In this document: piece after piece, positions 10,201 to 21,100 of the stretch
Layout: the number at the start of each line of letters is the position of its first letter
Numbering within the stretch: the stretch's first letter is position 1
The notes under the pieces: model-generated
What the model saw: only the letters and a program-made list of their open reading frames with translations
What the model was told of the DNA's origin: nothing
Databases searched by the model: none
From: Clonostachys chloroleuca
Lineage: Eukaryota; Ascomycota; Sordariomycetes; Hypocreales; Bionectriaceae
Assembly (NCBI GenBank): GCA_037952775.1
Contig: JBANAY010000003.1
Coordinates: forward strand, 33,356,001 to 33,420,000
Reading direction: 5' to 3'
Length of the DNA stretch: 64,000 bases
Made by a program: the position numbers and the translations under genes

Positions 10201-13200
10201 ACGACAAGCAATTGGCCAGAAGCAGCTGTCTGCCGTCCCCACAGGAGCACCATTCTAGAGCTTCCCTTCATCCACTTCAGGGTCTTCACCTGGCTCCTCT
10301 TTCTGCAAGTAGCAGCTCCACTGATACCTTGCCAGTGACAGATCCAGCGACGAGATAAGAGCAAACATTGCAGCGCGATAACGGCATTTCTACCCACATT
10401 TTCGGACTCGATATGGCCGACGGATGGATTGGCCAGCAGTGTCAATCCTGGCAGATTCTTCTTTTCTTTGCATTGGAGAGAAAGAGGGAACAAAGAGAAA
10501 GGAACATGATGCAAGGAAAGGTCTAGGCCAATTGAAAATGGACCCGGGGTCGCCGTCACGAGCACACAGGGGCGTACCTAGCCTCTACTTACCTAGCATG
10601 CGCATGTGATGCCAGTTCCCATCAAACTTGGTGCACAGCCAACAAGGCGCGGCGCCCTGAATCAGGCTCTCGACTCGCAAGAATGCTAAGCCGGCACCGG
10701 TTGCACTGCCTTATCTTTTCGCTGATAACAGCCTCGGCTGATGGCACATAGCTACCAGCGTCGTTGGCTGCTGCGCTCTATGTCGACGCTATTGAGCGCA
10801 TGCTTGCCTTTTATTTATTTATTTGTTTGTTTGTTTTCGCGGATGGTTATTCCCACGCCAGCGCAACGCACCTAATGGATGGTTGCAAGTCCTACGCTCT
10901 GAGTGGGCCCTTGCATCAAAGCCCACCGCTGACATCATCGGCTTGGATTGCGACAAAACTGCCAGGGCAAGCGCCAGGGTTTGCTCTCTTTGTTGTTAGA
11001 AAACAAGAAGGCCCTGCTAGGGATTCCTTCGCATCGGTGTAGCATGATGAGAGCGCTTCGCTTTGGCATGTTGGGTTCTAGCGTGCGCATGTACTTGGCT
11101 GCGGTGTACTATCCAATGCGTGCGGTAATGGGGTGTGCATTGCATTCCAGGCCAAAGAGCGATCATGGGACACATCAAAGCTCTCCAATTCTAAGGCTTT
11201 AGGGGGGCGTGCACAGTGGTGCGTGGTACCCCTGAGCCCTGAAAGGCGCCGGCGTGGGGTCACCGCCTTTCCCTACCAGGAGTCCACGAGCAGTGGGCAA
11301 GCTGGGCGAAAATGGCCTGTAAATGCACTGCACCGTTGTGCTGCACTGAGGTCCGCTCGACCTCTACCACCACACCACCACCACCCAAAATCAATCCCTA
11401 ACCCATGGGACAGCGCTTGCATTGCTACCTGCCTAAGGTACCAGTCATAAGCAAGTCTGCAACCTTGATTGATGTACCCGGAGGCACCGACGGCCACCGC
11501 CAGTCCGCAGTCCAAGGCCAATGATTCTATCGGCTCACTACTCGTACGCATGCCGTTTCCGGCCAAGCTGGGCCTGGACTGGAGACTGGCGCCGCACCGG
11601 CCGGGCCCGAAAGTCCTGCTTGTGTTTGACCATTCTACATCCGGGTGCCGGAGCTACTGGTCTGTTAGTGCCGGCAACACCAGCTCTCGCCTGCATGGAG
11701 GCTCGCCGGCAAGTGATGTTCGCGCATAGAAGCCAAATTCATATGGAATGTAAGCATTCTTATCTCTTCAGTAAGTAAATCGAGTAAGAGGGTGCGTTGG
11801 TTGTTGGGAACAAGAGCGTATTCGGAGACCCCGATCTTATGATCAGGAAGATTTGTTGCCAGGAACCACATCGCCGGCATCGAATCCACCAGAGTACAGG
11901 TGGTCTAGTCGTACGAATTGCTACTTCACATCATCATTCCATATGATGACGAGGTGAGTCCTGGCTGAGCTGTCGGTGGAGTGATTGTGTCGAGTTCTAT
12001 CCTTACAACAGCGGATGAATTGCATCGAACCACCCACCGGTGGCAATGCTACCCATACATCAGTGTATCTTGTACCAGCAAGCACCAGCATCAACCTGGA
12101 TAGCTGTTGTTGCCGGCACAAAAAATTATTTTATGATGGCCAGACTATCTGGATTGTACGCTCGTTCTTGATACGATCAGATTCCAAGGTATTAACCAAC
12201 AAGCTATTTGCCAAGGTTGTGCAAAGTGCAGCCTCGAAGGCTCTGCGATCGCTTCACAGTTTCTAGGTGCATATCGCCATACACATTGGGGAATCTTAAT
12301 TGAAAATTAGAAGGTAGAAAATTTATATTTCAACAATAGCGACGTATTCATGGACTTGTAAGGACCGCCAGTAGAGGATGAACAAATTGCTCTCAGCCCA
12401 TCACTTCCCACCCAAATCGGTGACATTGAAATTGAGACACAAACATTATGCTGCTTATTCTTGAGTCTGTGACTAGTATTATTAGATTATTAAGTGCTAA
12501 TAGGATATACTTCAGAGATAATACAGCATATGTTGTCACTTTCTTTCATTTCATACTACTGAATTTCATCTTGAAAAGTAGTCTGTCTACAACCTTGTTC
12601 CATTAGGTTGTGGCGCAACCCAACCCGAACCGTAACTGGTTTCTTGTTTTTTTTTTCACCGTGTTGACTTGTGTTGAGATCAGTACTGAGTTGTGAAATC
12701 GCGTCAAAGACCAGATGTATGAAGAGTTCATCTGCAAAGCTCAAGACTAGTCACCTTTATTTGGTTTCTCCTATCCATGGACAATCAAGGATTAAACTTG
12801 CGGAAAATATCTGTGTTGAGTAACGTCAATGCCTGAGTTGCCAATTGACCCGGATTTCTTCCTCCATGAACCCAACACTACAGGGTAGATCGATCTCCCC
12901 AAGATGGGGGAAGCAGGTACAATCATGAAAATCATCAGCAAACTCAGTATAGGTAGTCTGGGTTGATTTTATGAAATTCCTCGGATGAATCTGGTACCTC
13001 TTCAAGTTCTGATAAATAAAGCTGACGAGGCATCGCCTCCCCATGAAGGGTACCTGCTAACAATTGATCAATCGCCCCGTGAAACGAGAGAGTTTTCGAT
13101 TTAGAACGTCAGTGAGGAGGCTCCGCGTTAGATGAGTCTCCCGAACGACTTATATCGAGATCTTTTAGGTTGGCAATCATATGGCGCAAGAAATTGTTGT

Positions 13201-13533
13201 TTATTTGAATAAGATAAATGGACGTAAATTGCTTCCTAAGTATTTGTATCGCTGATAGGACACTGCCAATGACAAAGATCGTATAGCCATAGGTCAGGCA
13301 GGAAAACCGCACCCCCCCAAGCTCTATTTAGAGTAAATCAGCCCATGGTATCATTTGAAAAGCCTCCCAAAAGCTTCTGAACATGGTATTTGATTCCGGA
13401 CGAACAAAATGCCAAGTAGGGTGTAGCGGGATCGTAAGAGTGGCCGTTGCTCGCATGCCGTGATTTTCCAGGGGTATATACACACACGCAACAAAGAAAT
13501 ACAGAATCTTTCCGCGAGAGTTATATGAGAAAC
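7275..13533. other. 6.3-kb gene-poor region
   Basis: No frame here has recognisable protein content or convincing splice architecture. The proximal 0.8 kb is probably the long 5' leader and promoter of the minus-strand zinc protein, with a GGTA/AGTA-rich tract near 7600-7690. Simple repeats occur near 10810-10840 (ATTT/GTTT). The part from about 12260 to 13500 is visibly more AT-rich. No transposase, LTR pair or RNA gene was found by eye. Confidence 0.5.
7603..7690. repeat. GGTA/AGTA-rich low-complexity tract
   Basis: Imperfect tetranucleotide units (GGTA, AGTA) recur between about 7603 and 7690, upstream of the zinc-protein gene. It is probably leader or promoter DNA. Confidence 0.5.
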
Positions 13534-14702
13534 CTATCTTAATTGCTTGAGAATCTCGCTCAGGAAGTCCTCGAAGCTCAGCGTGATGAACCCGTCCCGG
13601 TCGTCGTCGTACTTCTTGAATACGTCCGTCATGCGCTTTAGAGAGATGCAGCTCTGGACAAACAGATCGAAGCTCATGGCGCCCTCCTGGCGCTTGTCGT
13701 AGGTGCGGAAAAGAAGCTTGACAAAGTCTGGGCTGAGGCGGTAGCGGAACGCGGCGAGGGCATCGCTGAACTCGCTGAGCGAGATATTGCCGCTTCGGTC
13801 GATGTCGAAACGGTCAAAGAGGGTGCGCCAAGAGGCGAGAAAAGACCACAGGCCGCAGAACTCCTCGAAACCAATGGTTCCACTCCTGTCTGAATCAAAC
13901 ATGCGGATCATCATACGGACCGTTTGCGTGTCGAATGCGGACCAGTCACCATTCACAAGAGCCGCCGACAGTTCCTTTTCTGAGAGCTGACCCGTACCTG
14001 CAGACATGGCATGTTAGGCAGATATTCACAAGCCAAGCCCCTAGCCTGGTATTGAGATGGTATGGGCAAACCTACCGTCTTTGTCTACGGCCCTGAAGAG
14101 GGGTAGTAGACTCTGGCCGGAATTGTCATCTGCGGTTTGTAGGCTCGGACCGGGAGTGCCGCTGTTGCGGTTGTATGTAGGCTGCCTGGGGGGAGGGCTA
14201 TGGACAGGATGCTGGTGAGGATGGGGCGAAGGTTGCTGGTGAGGATGGGACGAAGGCTGCTGGGAGTAGGATGAGCTGGTGCCTTGACGGTGAGGTGGTG
14301 GTTGTTGATGCTGCTGCGGCGGCAGCTGGTGGTGTTGCTGGTATTGTTGCGGCAGAGGCGCAGGCTTGTTATATCGCTGATCAGGAGCTGGAGAAGAAGA
14401 CTTCCCAGCCGCCGGGCCACGTTTCTAAGAGAAGGGCTGGTTAGCCTCGTTGAGGGTGACGATGCGCATGATGGGTTTGGCAGCTCTTCATGCTTGTAGG
14501 GGACATACTTCGGGCTCGGCGAATCTAAAGAGCAGAAAGAAAGGTCAGCATCTGGCTTGGGCGAAATCAGAGCAAGCGGTTTGCGGTGGCCATCGTCGTC
14601 ATCGTCACGATCACGAGTTGGCTACCTTACCAAGGCCGTGGGATGGTGGGGTCATTCATACCTGGGGAGCGCGTCAGGGTCGTAGGGCTGATTGTAGGCC
14701 AT
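13534..14702 (-). CDS. PEF1: Penta-EF-hand (PEF) calcium-binding protein, ALG-2/peflin type, with a 16-nt microexon
   Basis: Exons on the minus strand are 14662-14702, 14509-14524, 14076-14424 and 13534-13997, giving 289 residues. The N-terminus is MAYNQPYDPDALPR, followed by about 100 residues rich in Gln, Pro, His and Ser with a duplicated SHPHQQPS-like unit. This is usual for PEF proteins. The C-terminal half carries EF-hand loops: DKDGTGQLSEKE, DSDRSGTIGFEE, DIDRSGNISLSE, a degenerate DKRQEGAMSF, and a last DDDRDGFITLSFED that is the usual divergent EF5 used for dimerisation. Family proteins act as Ca2+-dependent adaptors at membranes and ER exit sites. That role here is inferred. The second exon is only 16 nt and is set by donor GTATGT, acceptor TTTAG and phase. 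Introns are 137, 84 and 78 nt. Confidence 0.85.
14208..14263 (-). repeat. In-frame tandem duplication in the PEF protein N-terminal region
   Basis: Two near-identical units of about 30 bases lie in tandem inside exon 3 of the PEF gene. They encode repeated Ser-His-Pro-His-Gln-Gln-Pro-Ser-like residues. This is a low-complexity coding repeat. Confidence 0.55.
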
Positions 14703-16977
14703 GTCAATTGACGGGTCAATACCCGACTCTAGGGAATGCAGGAGAGGAAGCGCAGTCTGTCGGGCCAGCAGACGTTCTCGAGAAGGGTGGAGGAGGAAGT
14801 GGGAAGAGCCGCAACAGAATCCATGGAGATTGCAGTCAACCAAGTCCTAAATTATGACTACGTACTCGGCTGGTGGCACTTAGCTTGACGAGGGGCGCAA
14901 CGCGGGGCAGATTTCTTGGTGCCCAGGCCTGCTAGTGCTGCCACACTGCTGGCTGAGTCCCTGTCCCAGGGTGCTGAGCCATTGGACGGCGCTGCTGTCG
15001 TCGGGTTCTAAAATAGGGCACCCAGATTGACATCAAATACGTAATTACCGCCCAGGTCATGGGTGGAATTCTCGCGGTGCCCTGATTGATGGACGGCGGA
15101 ACAGACTGACTGCTGGGCTGGGACCACGGCCGGACAGGCGCCTGGTGCGATATGTTTTTCCAAGGGCCGGCTTGGTTGTACGGCAGGCTTCTATTTTCCG
15201 TGTGTGCCTGAACCCCCAAGGACGGAGATGAACGCATTGATGCACGGCAACTGCGCATGTACAACCAACTCCGGTGCTTATCTCACCCTGTCCCCTGTGC
15301 TCAATGTTTGCGGTCGCTCTCGAGTTGCGAGGCTAAATGATACATGTAGTATCGATGGTAGGCTGGCTTGACCTGGATCCAGCATCACATATAACCAGAT
15401 ATCGACATATCAAGATTGGTGCGGTCTTTGGATTTCTACGAAGAATTTAGCCTTGGGTTAAAAAAAGAAGGAATCTTTTCCGATGATATAATATTATTAT
15501 CGCCTTTCTGGAACGCGTACATCCCTGGCTTGAAACCCTTCCACGGACTGTAACTACGTGGGTCATGCTATCATCCATGTACTCGAACTCTGACCGCATT
15601 TTCTTCAATCGGACTGAACTTTCCAATTAAGTATCAATCGTGGTGGGTCAGGATTTGATTGTGCGCTAATCCCGCCTTATTCTGCTATACGAACAATATC
15701 CCATCCTGGAACGAATCCTCTTTTCTCCGCCAGAGCTAAAATCCATGAAAGTTTTGGCGTTCCATGAATCTGAAGAATACCTCGAGTGCCTAGGAGTATT
15801 ACAAAGGGGTATCGCACCTTAGGCAACAATAGTTCACTTCATTACTGAAGCTTGGAAAACCGTGAATTTTACCATAACTGGGGGTCCTCGCCTTAGCAAT
15901 TTCGCTCGGGAGCCTATGATGCTGCAAATATATACCGAGGTTAGAGAGAGATTGGAAAACAAGTACCAGTCAAAGCTGGCATTGTGGGCAACTGTCCTCG
16001 GACGCATAGGATTCCTTGCTGAAGCTCGAGAAACCATGAAATGCGAGGGGCCTATGATGATACTGCAAGAATGCACTGAGGCCCTAGAGATTATGACAGA
16101 GGTTCCAGCCGGACCAGGCATGGTGGATATCTCCCCTCTAGTAAGTGATAGGTATCCTATCCTAGTTTCCGAAGCTCAGGAAGTCATGAACTTTCCACTA
16201 TCGCCAAGTGTCTTCACATTGGCAATTTCTTTTAGAAGCATTCATTAGGGTCTGAAAATAGCTATTTGGTAAATCAAACAGCCAAAATCGTAGTCGAGAA
16301 GCCGAATAGCACTGCTACTCGAATATGTAGGCATCGAAGAGTTAGAAAGTCGGTTCTTAACCAGATCTAGGATTCAGACAATCAAGCTAATGAGAGGATG
16401 GGCAAGGGAAGGTATTGGAAGAGGAGTATCGCGAAAGGACCCTTAGTTTCAAATGATGCCTTGCATCGGTATCTAATTTTGTCTTCCCACAATTTCCATA
16501 GTGCAGTTTAGGAAAGCTCGCTGGAGGAAACGAAGTTTCCGTGGGCATCGTACTTGATAGTTGATATCACAGAGCGGAGCCCTCGGTGTTCGTCATTTAT
16601 TTAACGGTATCGCACCTACCCGAGACTGGGTCTCTGGTGTGCAAAAGGTGGTGCACTTATACACACTTACCCTTCGTCCTGGGGGAAAGTCGCATTATGA
16701 GGCTATCTCGGACACATGTGAATGGCGGCATATGAGGACGAGTCGAGAGCGAGTGGGGACGTCGCACGCAAGCGCCCACCTTTGTTGCACTACCATCTCC
16801 GTCCCAGCTGCATTACTAAGTGAGGGACGAGCTTGCTAATTGCTCACCTCCGAACGGCCATATCCAGACTCCCTGAAAACTAATCTTATTTAATCTTCTC
16901 TTGTTTTTTTTATTTTTATTTTAGAATCTTGAATCTTCCTTGGTGCACATCGAGCGAGCAAGCGGTCAAACTCCACG
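14703..16977. other. 2.3-kb divergent intergenic region (PEF / ChaC)
   Basis: Promoters and leaders of the two flanking genes must lie here. The only structure seen is a set of degenerate direct repeats at about 15847-16200 (separate entry). Open frames in the region show no family resemblance. Confidence 0.45.
15847..16200. repeat. Three degenerate direct repeats
   Basis: A unit beginning GAAGCT, followed by a GAAA/GGAA-like core and then TGAA, occurs at 15847, 16021 and 16171. A second motif, GCCTATGATG followed by CTGCAA, occurs near 15912 and 16050. The spacing is irregular (174 and 150 bases), so this looks like an old diverged repeat rather than a fresh tandem array. Confidence 0.4.
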
Positions 16978-17941
16978 ATGACAGTCAACGAAGGTGCGCC
17001 TGAATTCTGGCTCTATGGTTATGGGTAAGTAACGGCTCTCCCTTCCGCAGAGGATGGAGTGACTCTCTGGTTCTCCCCCATCTGCCATCTTGCCTGCCTC
17101 GTCATATATATCGATGCGCTAGAAATCTCTCATGATATTTACTTAGTCTGTTAGGAGTCTCATATGGAAGCCTCCGCCTCATTTTGGTATTACTCTATCC
17201 TTCTAGCCTATCCAACCCTGTCACACTTGCTATATGCGGCAGGCTAACGGTCATGTTTGTTTTCCTTGAGCAGATAGACGGATCCCCGGATGGGTGACGG
17301 GCTATGTTCGCCGCTTTTGGCAGGTTCGAGAGCCCCTTCATGCCCCCTTCACCTCATTGATGTACTCAGGCTGACAAGTTCTTCTCTTATAGGCCAGGTA
17401 TAAAGTCACAATGCCTCTGATTTTACCTTTTGACTTGCTAACGTCCCTTCTCACCTGCTGTAGCCAAGACCACCGAGGCACACCAGAGACTCCCGGCCGA
17501 GTGGTGACCTTGATCGAGAAGTCCTACTGGGAAGAACTCACGGACCACCATGATTCCGCACCCGAAAAGGTCTGGGGAGTGGCGTACCGCATCATACCTG
17601 AAAAGGTAGAGGAGGTCAAGGAGTACCTCGACATTAGGGAAATCAATGGTTACACGATACACTACACCCCCTTCCACCCCGCAGACGGCTCTGCGTCTAT
17701 AAAGACTCTCGTTTACATCGGTACCCCGGAGAATGAGCAGTTTGTCGGCCCACAGGACCCTCAGCAGCTTGCTGAGCACATCTTCCGTAGCCACGGGCCT
17801 AGTGGACCGAACAAGGATTACCTTTTGAACTTGGATCAGGCTCTAAATGAATTGTCACCAAAGAGTGGTGATCACCACATTCACGACTTGGCCGTTCGAG
17901 TAAGGGCACTGGAAGGAACTAACGGCAAACTGAGCTCCTGA
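16978..17941 (+). CDS. GCG1: ChaC-type glutathione-specific gamma-glutamylcyclotransferase, with a 5-nt microexon
   Basis: Exons 16978-17024, 17155-17186, 17274-17323, 17393-17397 and 17464-17941 encode 203 residues, close to ChaC2/yeast Gcg1 length. The enzyme splits glutathione into 5-oxoproline and Cys-Gly in the cytosol. Visible signatures are the substrate-binding YGSLIW (split by intron 1), GWVTGYVRRFWQ, DHRGTPETPGRVVTL, VWGVAYR, and EYLDIREINGY with the catalytic Glu region. The fourth exon is just GCCAG. Without it, RRFWQ cannot be joined in frame to QDHRGTPE. Introns 3 (69 nt) and 4 (66 nt) both have a branch-like GCTGAC or GCTAAC before the acceptor. The C-terminal 40 residues are less conserved. 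Confidence 0.9.
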
Positions 17942-18580
17942 GTTGGACAAAGAACCTTCAGAGGAGACTGAGAAGCTTTCAGAATAGTTCATATATCAAA
18001 CGAGCTGTTGGGAAAAAGGAAATATCATGAAATTTTAGGTATCCTTGATTCGTTTCCGCGCAAGCCAGTGTGTCCCTCAAACCGGACCTATCTAAGCCCC
18101 CCCGTCGTCTTCGTCGTGTGATTCATCATCATGAACAAAGTTTTGGCCGTTACTTGCGTATGCATTCTTTGCCCCCTTTCCCAACTGTCCTGATCGAGGT
18201 GTACCTCGATAACATCGTGCATTACCACAACCGCCCGATAGGTGCCAAAGGTGGGCAAAGCCACCCAGTCGTTCCATGAAAGTTATGAAGATGAAGAACA
18301 AAAGAAGAAAAAGAAAAAAACGAGAAGGAACCAAGGCCAAAAAAAGAACCGCCTCAGTCCATGGCATCGGAGCTGGAACTCGCTCGGAGCTCTCTGCAAA
18401 GCTAACGTTTCCATCAACCTTGTTTCAGAATGCTCGGGGAGCCCAGCTCAAATGGTGTGAAAAGGGTTTGTTGCATTTTCGAATATCCGCGCTTCCACCA
18501 TCAAGAAACCAAGGGCCTCTATAACCGCACATGTCGATTATCGCGAGAAGAAGCCGCTGGTGACCCAAAAGTTGAGCAGG
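17942..18580. other. Convergent 3' region (ChaC / RRM protein)
   Basis: The two stop codons are 640 bases apart and point at each other. The sequence should hold both 3' UTRs. An A/G-rich tract is present at about 18280-18350. No gene seen. Confidence 0.5.
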
Positions 18581-19460
18581 TTAGAAGCCCCTACCTCCCT
18601 GGGGAGCTCCTCCGTTTGTCTGGGGAGGCTGCCCCTGCTGCTGCTGCTGATTTGGGTCAACATAGGGGTATTGGGGAGCGGCGTAGCCTAGTTGATGTTA
18701 ACATTTCCTTGACCAACGGATATCTCTCCTGTATAGTGAGGCAAAGTGGCCTCTGAAAGGATGTGTACCTTGAGGAGGACCGCCGTATCCTGGCTGATAT
18801 CCACGGTTACCACCATACTGCGGCTGGCCATAGACATTGGGGGGAGCACCGCCCAAGTTGTACCCGGGCCCATGCTGACCGTAAGGTGGTCCAGCTTGAG
18901 GGTAGCCACCACGACCGAAGCCACCTCGTCCACCAAAGCCGCCTCCACGAGGCCCATTATCCGATGCTTTATCAACCCGGATAGTTCGGCCATCAAACCT
19001 GGAAGGTGTCAGTCCTGCAACGACGTCCTACAAACCCTGCTAATTTGGCTGGTTGCGGAAAAGGTCAAGGACAGGGTGATGGTGTTCTTACTCCACATTG
19101 TTCATGGCATCGATAGCTTTCTGGGCATCGGGTTCCTGGGAATATCGGACAAACCCAAAACCGCGGCTTCGGCCAGTGTCACGGTCCTTAACCACCACCT
19201 ACACATCCATCGGATTAGAATCATCATGATATGGAAGAGAAACAGCGTCTCTGAAATCGGGCACAGGGTGGCTGTTCAAGGTGACAGGGTGTCGGGAACG
19301 TACGGCCTCTTCCACAGGACCGAACTCTTCGAACTTCTGGCGAAGGGTCGCCTCCTCCGTGTGCCAGGCAAGACCACTAAGGGAACACGTTAGCAAATTT
19401 TGACGGGGTAGGCGGTGCTGAGCAGCAGGGAAGCACTAACCCGATAAAGAGCTTCGACAT
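18581..19460 (-). CDS. Glycine-rich single-RRM RNA-binding protein
   Basis: Exons on the minus strand are 19441-19460, 19304-19376, 19092-19198, 18769-18998 and 18581-18687, giving 178 residues. One RRM fills the N-terminal half: RNP2 is KLFIGGL (split by intron 1), helix 1 is [18 protein letters not shown]1 is [10 protein letters not shown], and the last strand is GRTIRVDKA. The C-terminal half is Gly/Tyr/Pro/Gln-rich with [16 protein letters not shown] and a poly-Gln run near the end. This resembles the GRP/CIRBP-like class, which binds RNA and is often stress-regulated. The function here is inferred from the architecture. Introns of 64, 105, 93 and 81 nt all have GT-AG ends, and the 3' half of several carries CTAAC-like branch sites. 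The 5' leader runs leftward from about 19.8 kb and is pyrimidine-rich on the sense strand. Confidence 0.88.
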
Positions 19461-21100
19461 GATTTAAATGGGAGCTTCAACGGTAAGGATATCGGGTTGT
19501 TTCGAAGGCGAGTAGGTGCTTTAGAAGTAATGCAGCTTGTTGGGGCTCGAAGGAGAGGATGCAGAGTGGGCAGGGTAGGAAGGTAGGAAGCTTGTTTATT
19601 GTTGGGCGAGAGGAGGGAGTAGAGAAGAAGAAGGAAGAGGAGGGGTGTGGCGGGGAAGCTGGTGGTTGTCTCTGGAGAAGAGATAAAGGGCTGACGGTCT
19701 TGTGAGCAGGATCTGAGATGGGAATCAGTAAGGACAGACTGAACACCTAACGGGAGAGCAGGCGCAGATCTCAGAGGCCTGCCTGTCGTTGAATTAAACA
19801 AGTGTCGGGCACGCAAGTCAGGTCGAGGCAGAGTATGTAATTGGAGGAAGCTGGCATGGAGCAGCCGGGTGCGAGCCGTGGCCCAGGTATTTCAGTGGCT
19901 TGGAATCAAGGCCAGGCAGGCCTTTGGTAGCACCTCCTGCACACGCCGCCAGCTAGCTACCTCCGGCCGGCTGGCAATGGACGGGCGCCGGCCAGCCTGC
20001 ACCACCTTAAGCGGCATTCGTAGAACAGCAGCTCCCTTCCTGCCAGAGCTGTTGGAAACTTGCTGCAAAGCTTCCCATGTTGGCTGCCTCCCGCCCACAT
20101 CCCGAGCGTGCAGCAATACCTTCCCTGTAGGACGGGGCACACCAATGCCAAGCAGCCAAGCAATTGGGTGGGCGAGGGCGCAAGGCCCAATAGAGGGGTG
20201 CAGAGCCTCCCTGAAGCTTCTGCGCGCCCTTGTAGGTGCCTCGCTAGCACGGAGCTACCCTGCCCAGGAGAGGGAGCTTAGCCCACGCGGGGCCTATCAA
20301 ACGGCTGACTGCTCCATCGCCCGCACACGGGATGCACTACCGTGGTACGTAGTGCAGTACGTAAAGTTGCATCATTTCGAGGGCTCGCCCAACTGGATCC
20401 CTGTTTCATTGGCCGCAGCGTAATATCAAGTCTAGACTTTAGTGGCCCGGCTGATCTCCAACACCCTGGCCGTTGCACGTGTTCCCCTGTGAAGTTTAAA
20501 CTTTCCGGCATCATACCTGCCGAAGCCCGAGATGGCCGTCTCTGCTGGAGTTGCAAGCCAATCTGCTCCTTTCCTTAGCAGATTTGTGGTCGCCCTGCTT
20601 AGCGTTCCGACTGACCAAGAGCATCCCACTAGAAGCAGGCGTTATCGATTCTCGCGCTAGGTCATGGCGTTCAATTGCCTTGTGGGCCCGTCACGTTAGC
20701 CCAGACCAAGTAATGAGGTAATCTTCTGGATCAAGACTTAAGAGTAGGGGAGTCGCGATGCACGTGCCTGCAAGGGAGCGGTCGCAGGAGTCAACGCCAG
20801 CACATGTGTATCAACTAAACACTTGCGAGGTGCTCCTGACACAAACAAGAGTGCGTCGGTCCTGTTCATGGCCGAGTCAAGAGTCATCTAGCAATGACTT
20901 GACCGTGCAGCAGCTATGGGGATGGGAGAAGCAGCAACCGTTGCTTGCTCCAAAGAGTTCCCCTCCCTCCAATTCGTAAAGCTTGGGAGCCATCGTCACT
21001 GCTAGAAAACCAGAGCTTCTTCGAGATTGTTACAATCATGATCGCAGCGAATTTTGACCAACAGTGAGATCGGCTACCAACACTTAGGTACTATTCTACC
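19461..21100. other. 1.6-kb divergent intergenic region
   Basis: This lies between the RRM-protein start (-) and the next plus-strand gene. The part next to the RRM gene is CT-rich on the sense strand and is probably leader. The rest is GC-rich with a palindromic TACGTA-type stretch near 20345-20365. No supported gene. Confidence 0.45.

Noticed and set aside
9987..10565. 192-codon minus-strand frame
   Set aside because: Odd composition, no motif, no splice-consistent extension; judged a chance frame.
15862..16248. 128-codon plus-strand frame over the degenerate repeats
   Set aside because: Content follows the repeats and matches no family; not called a gene.
19869..20423. 184-codon plus-strand frame in the RRM-gene upstream region
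   Set aside because: Rich in Arg, Cys and Pro as expected from GC-rich non-coding DNA; no homology recognised.
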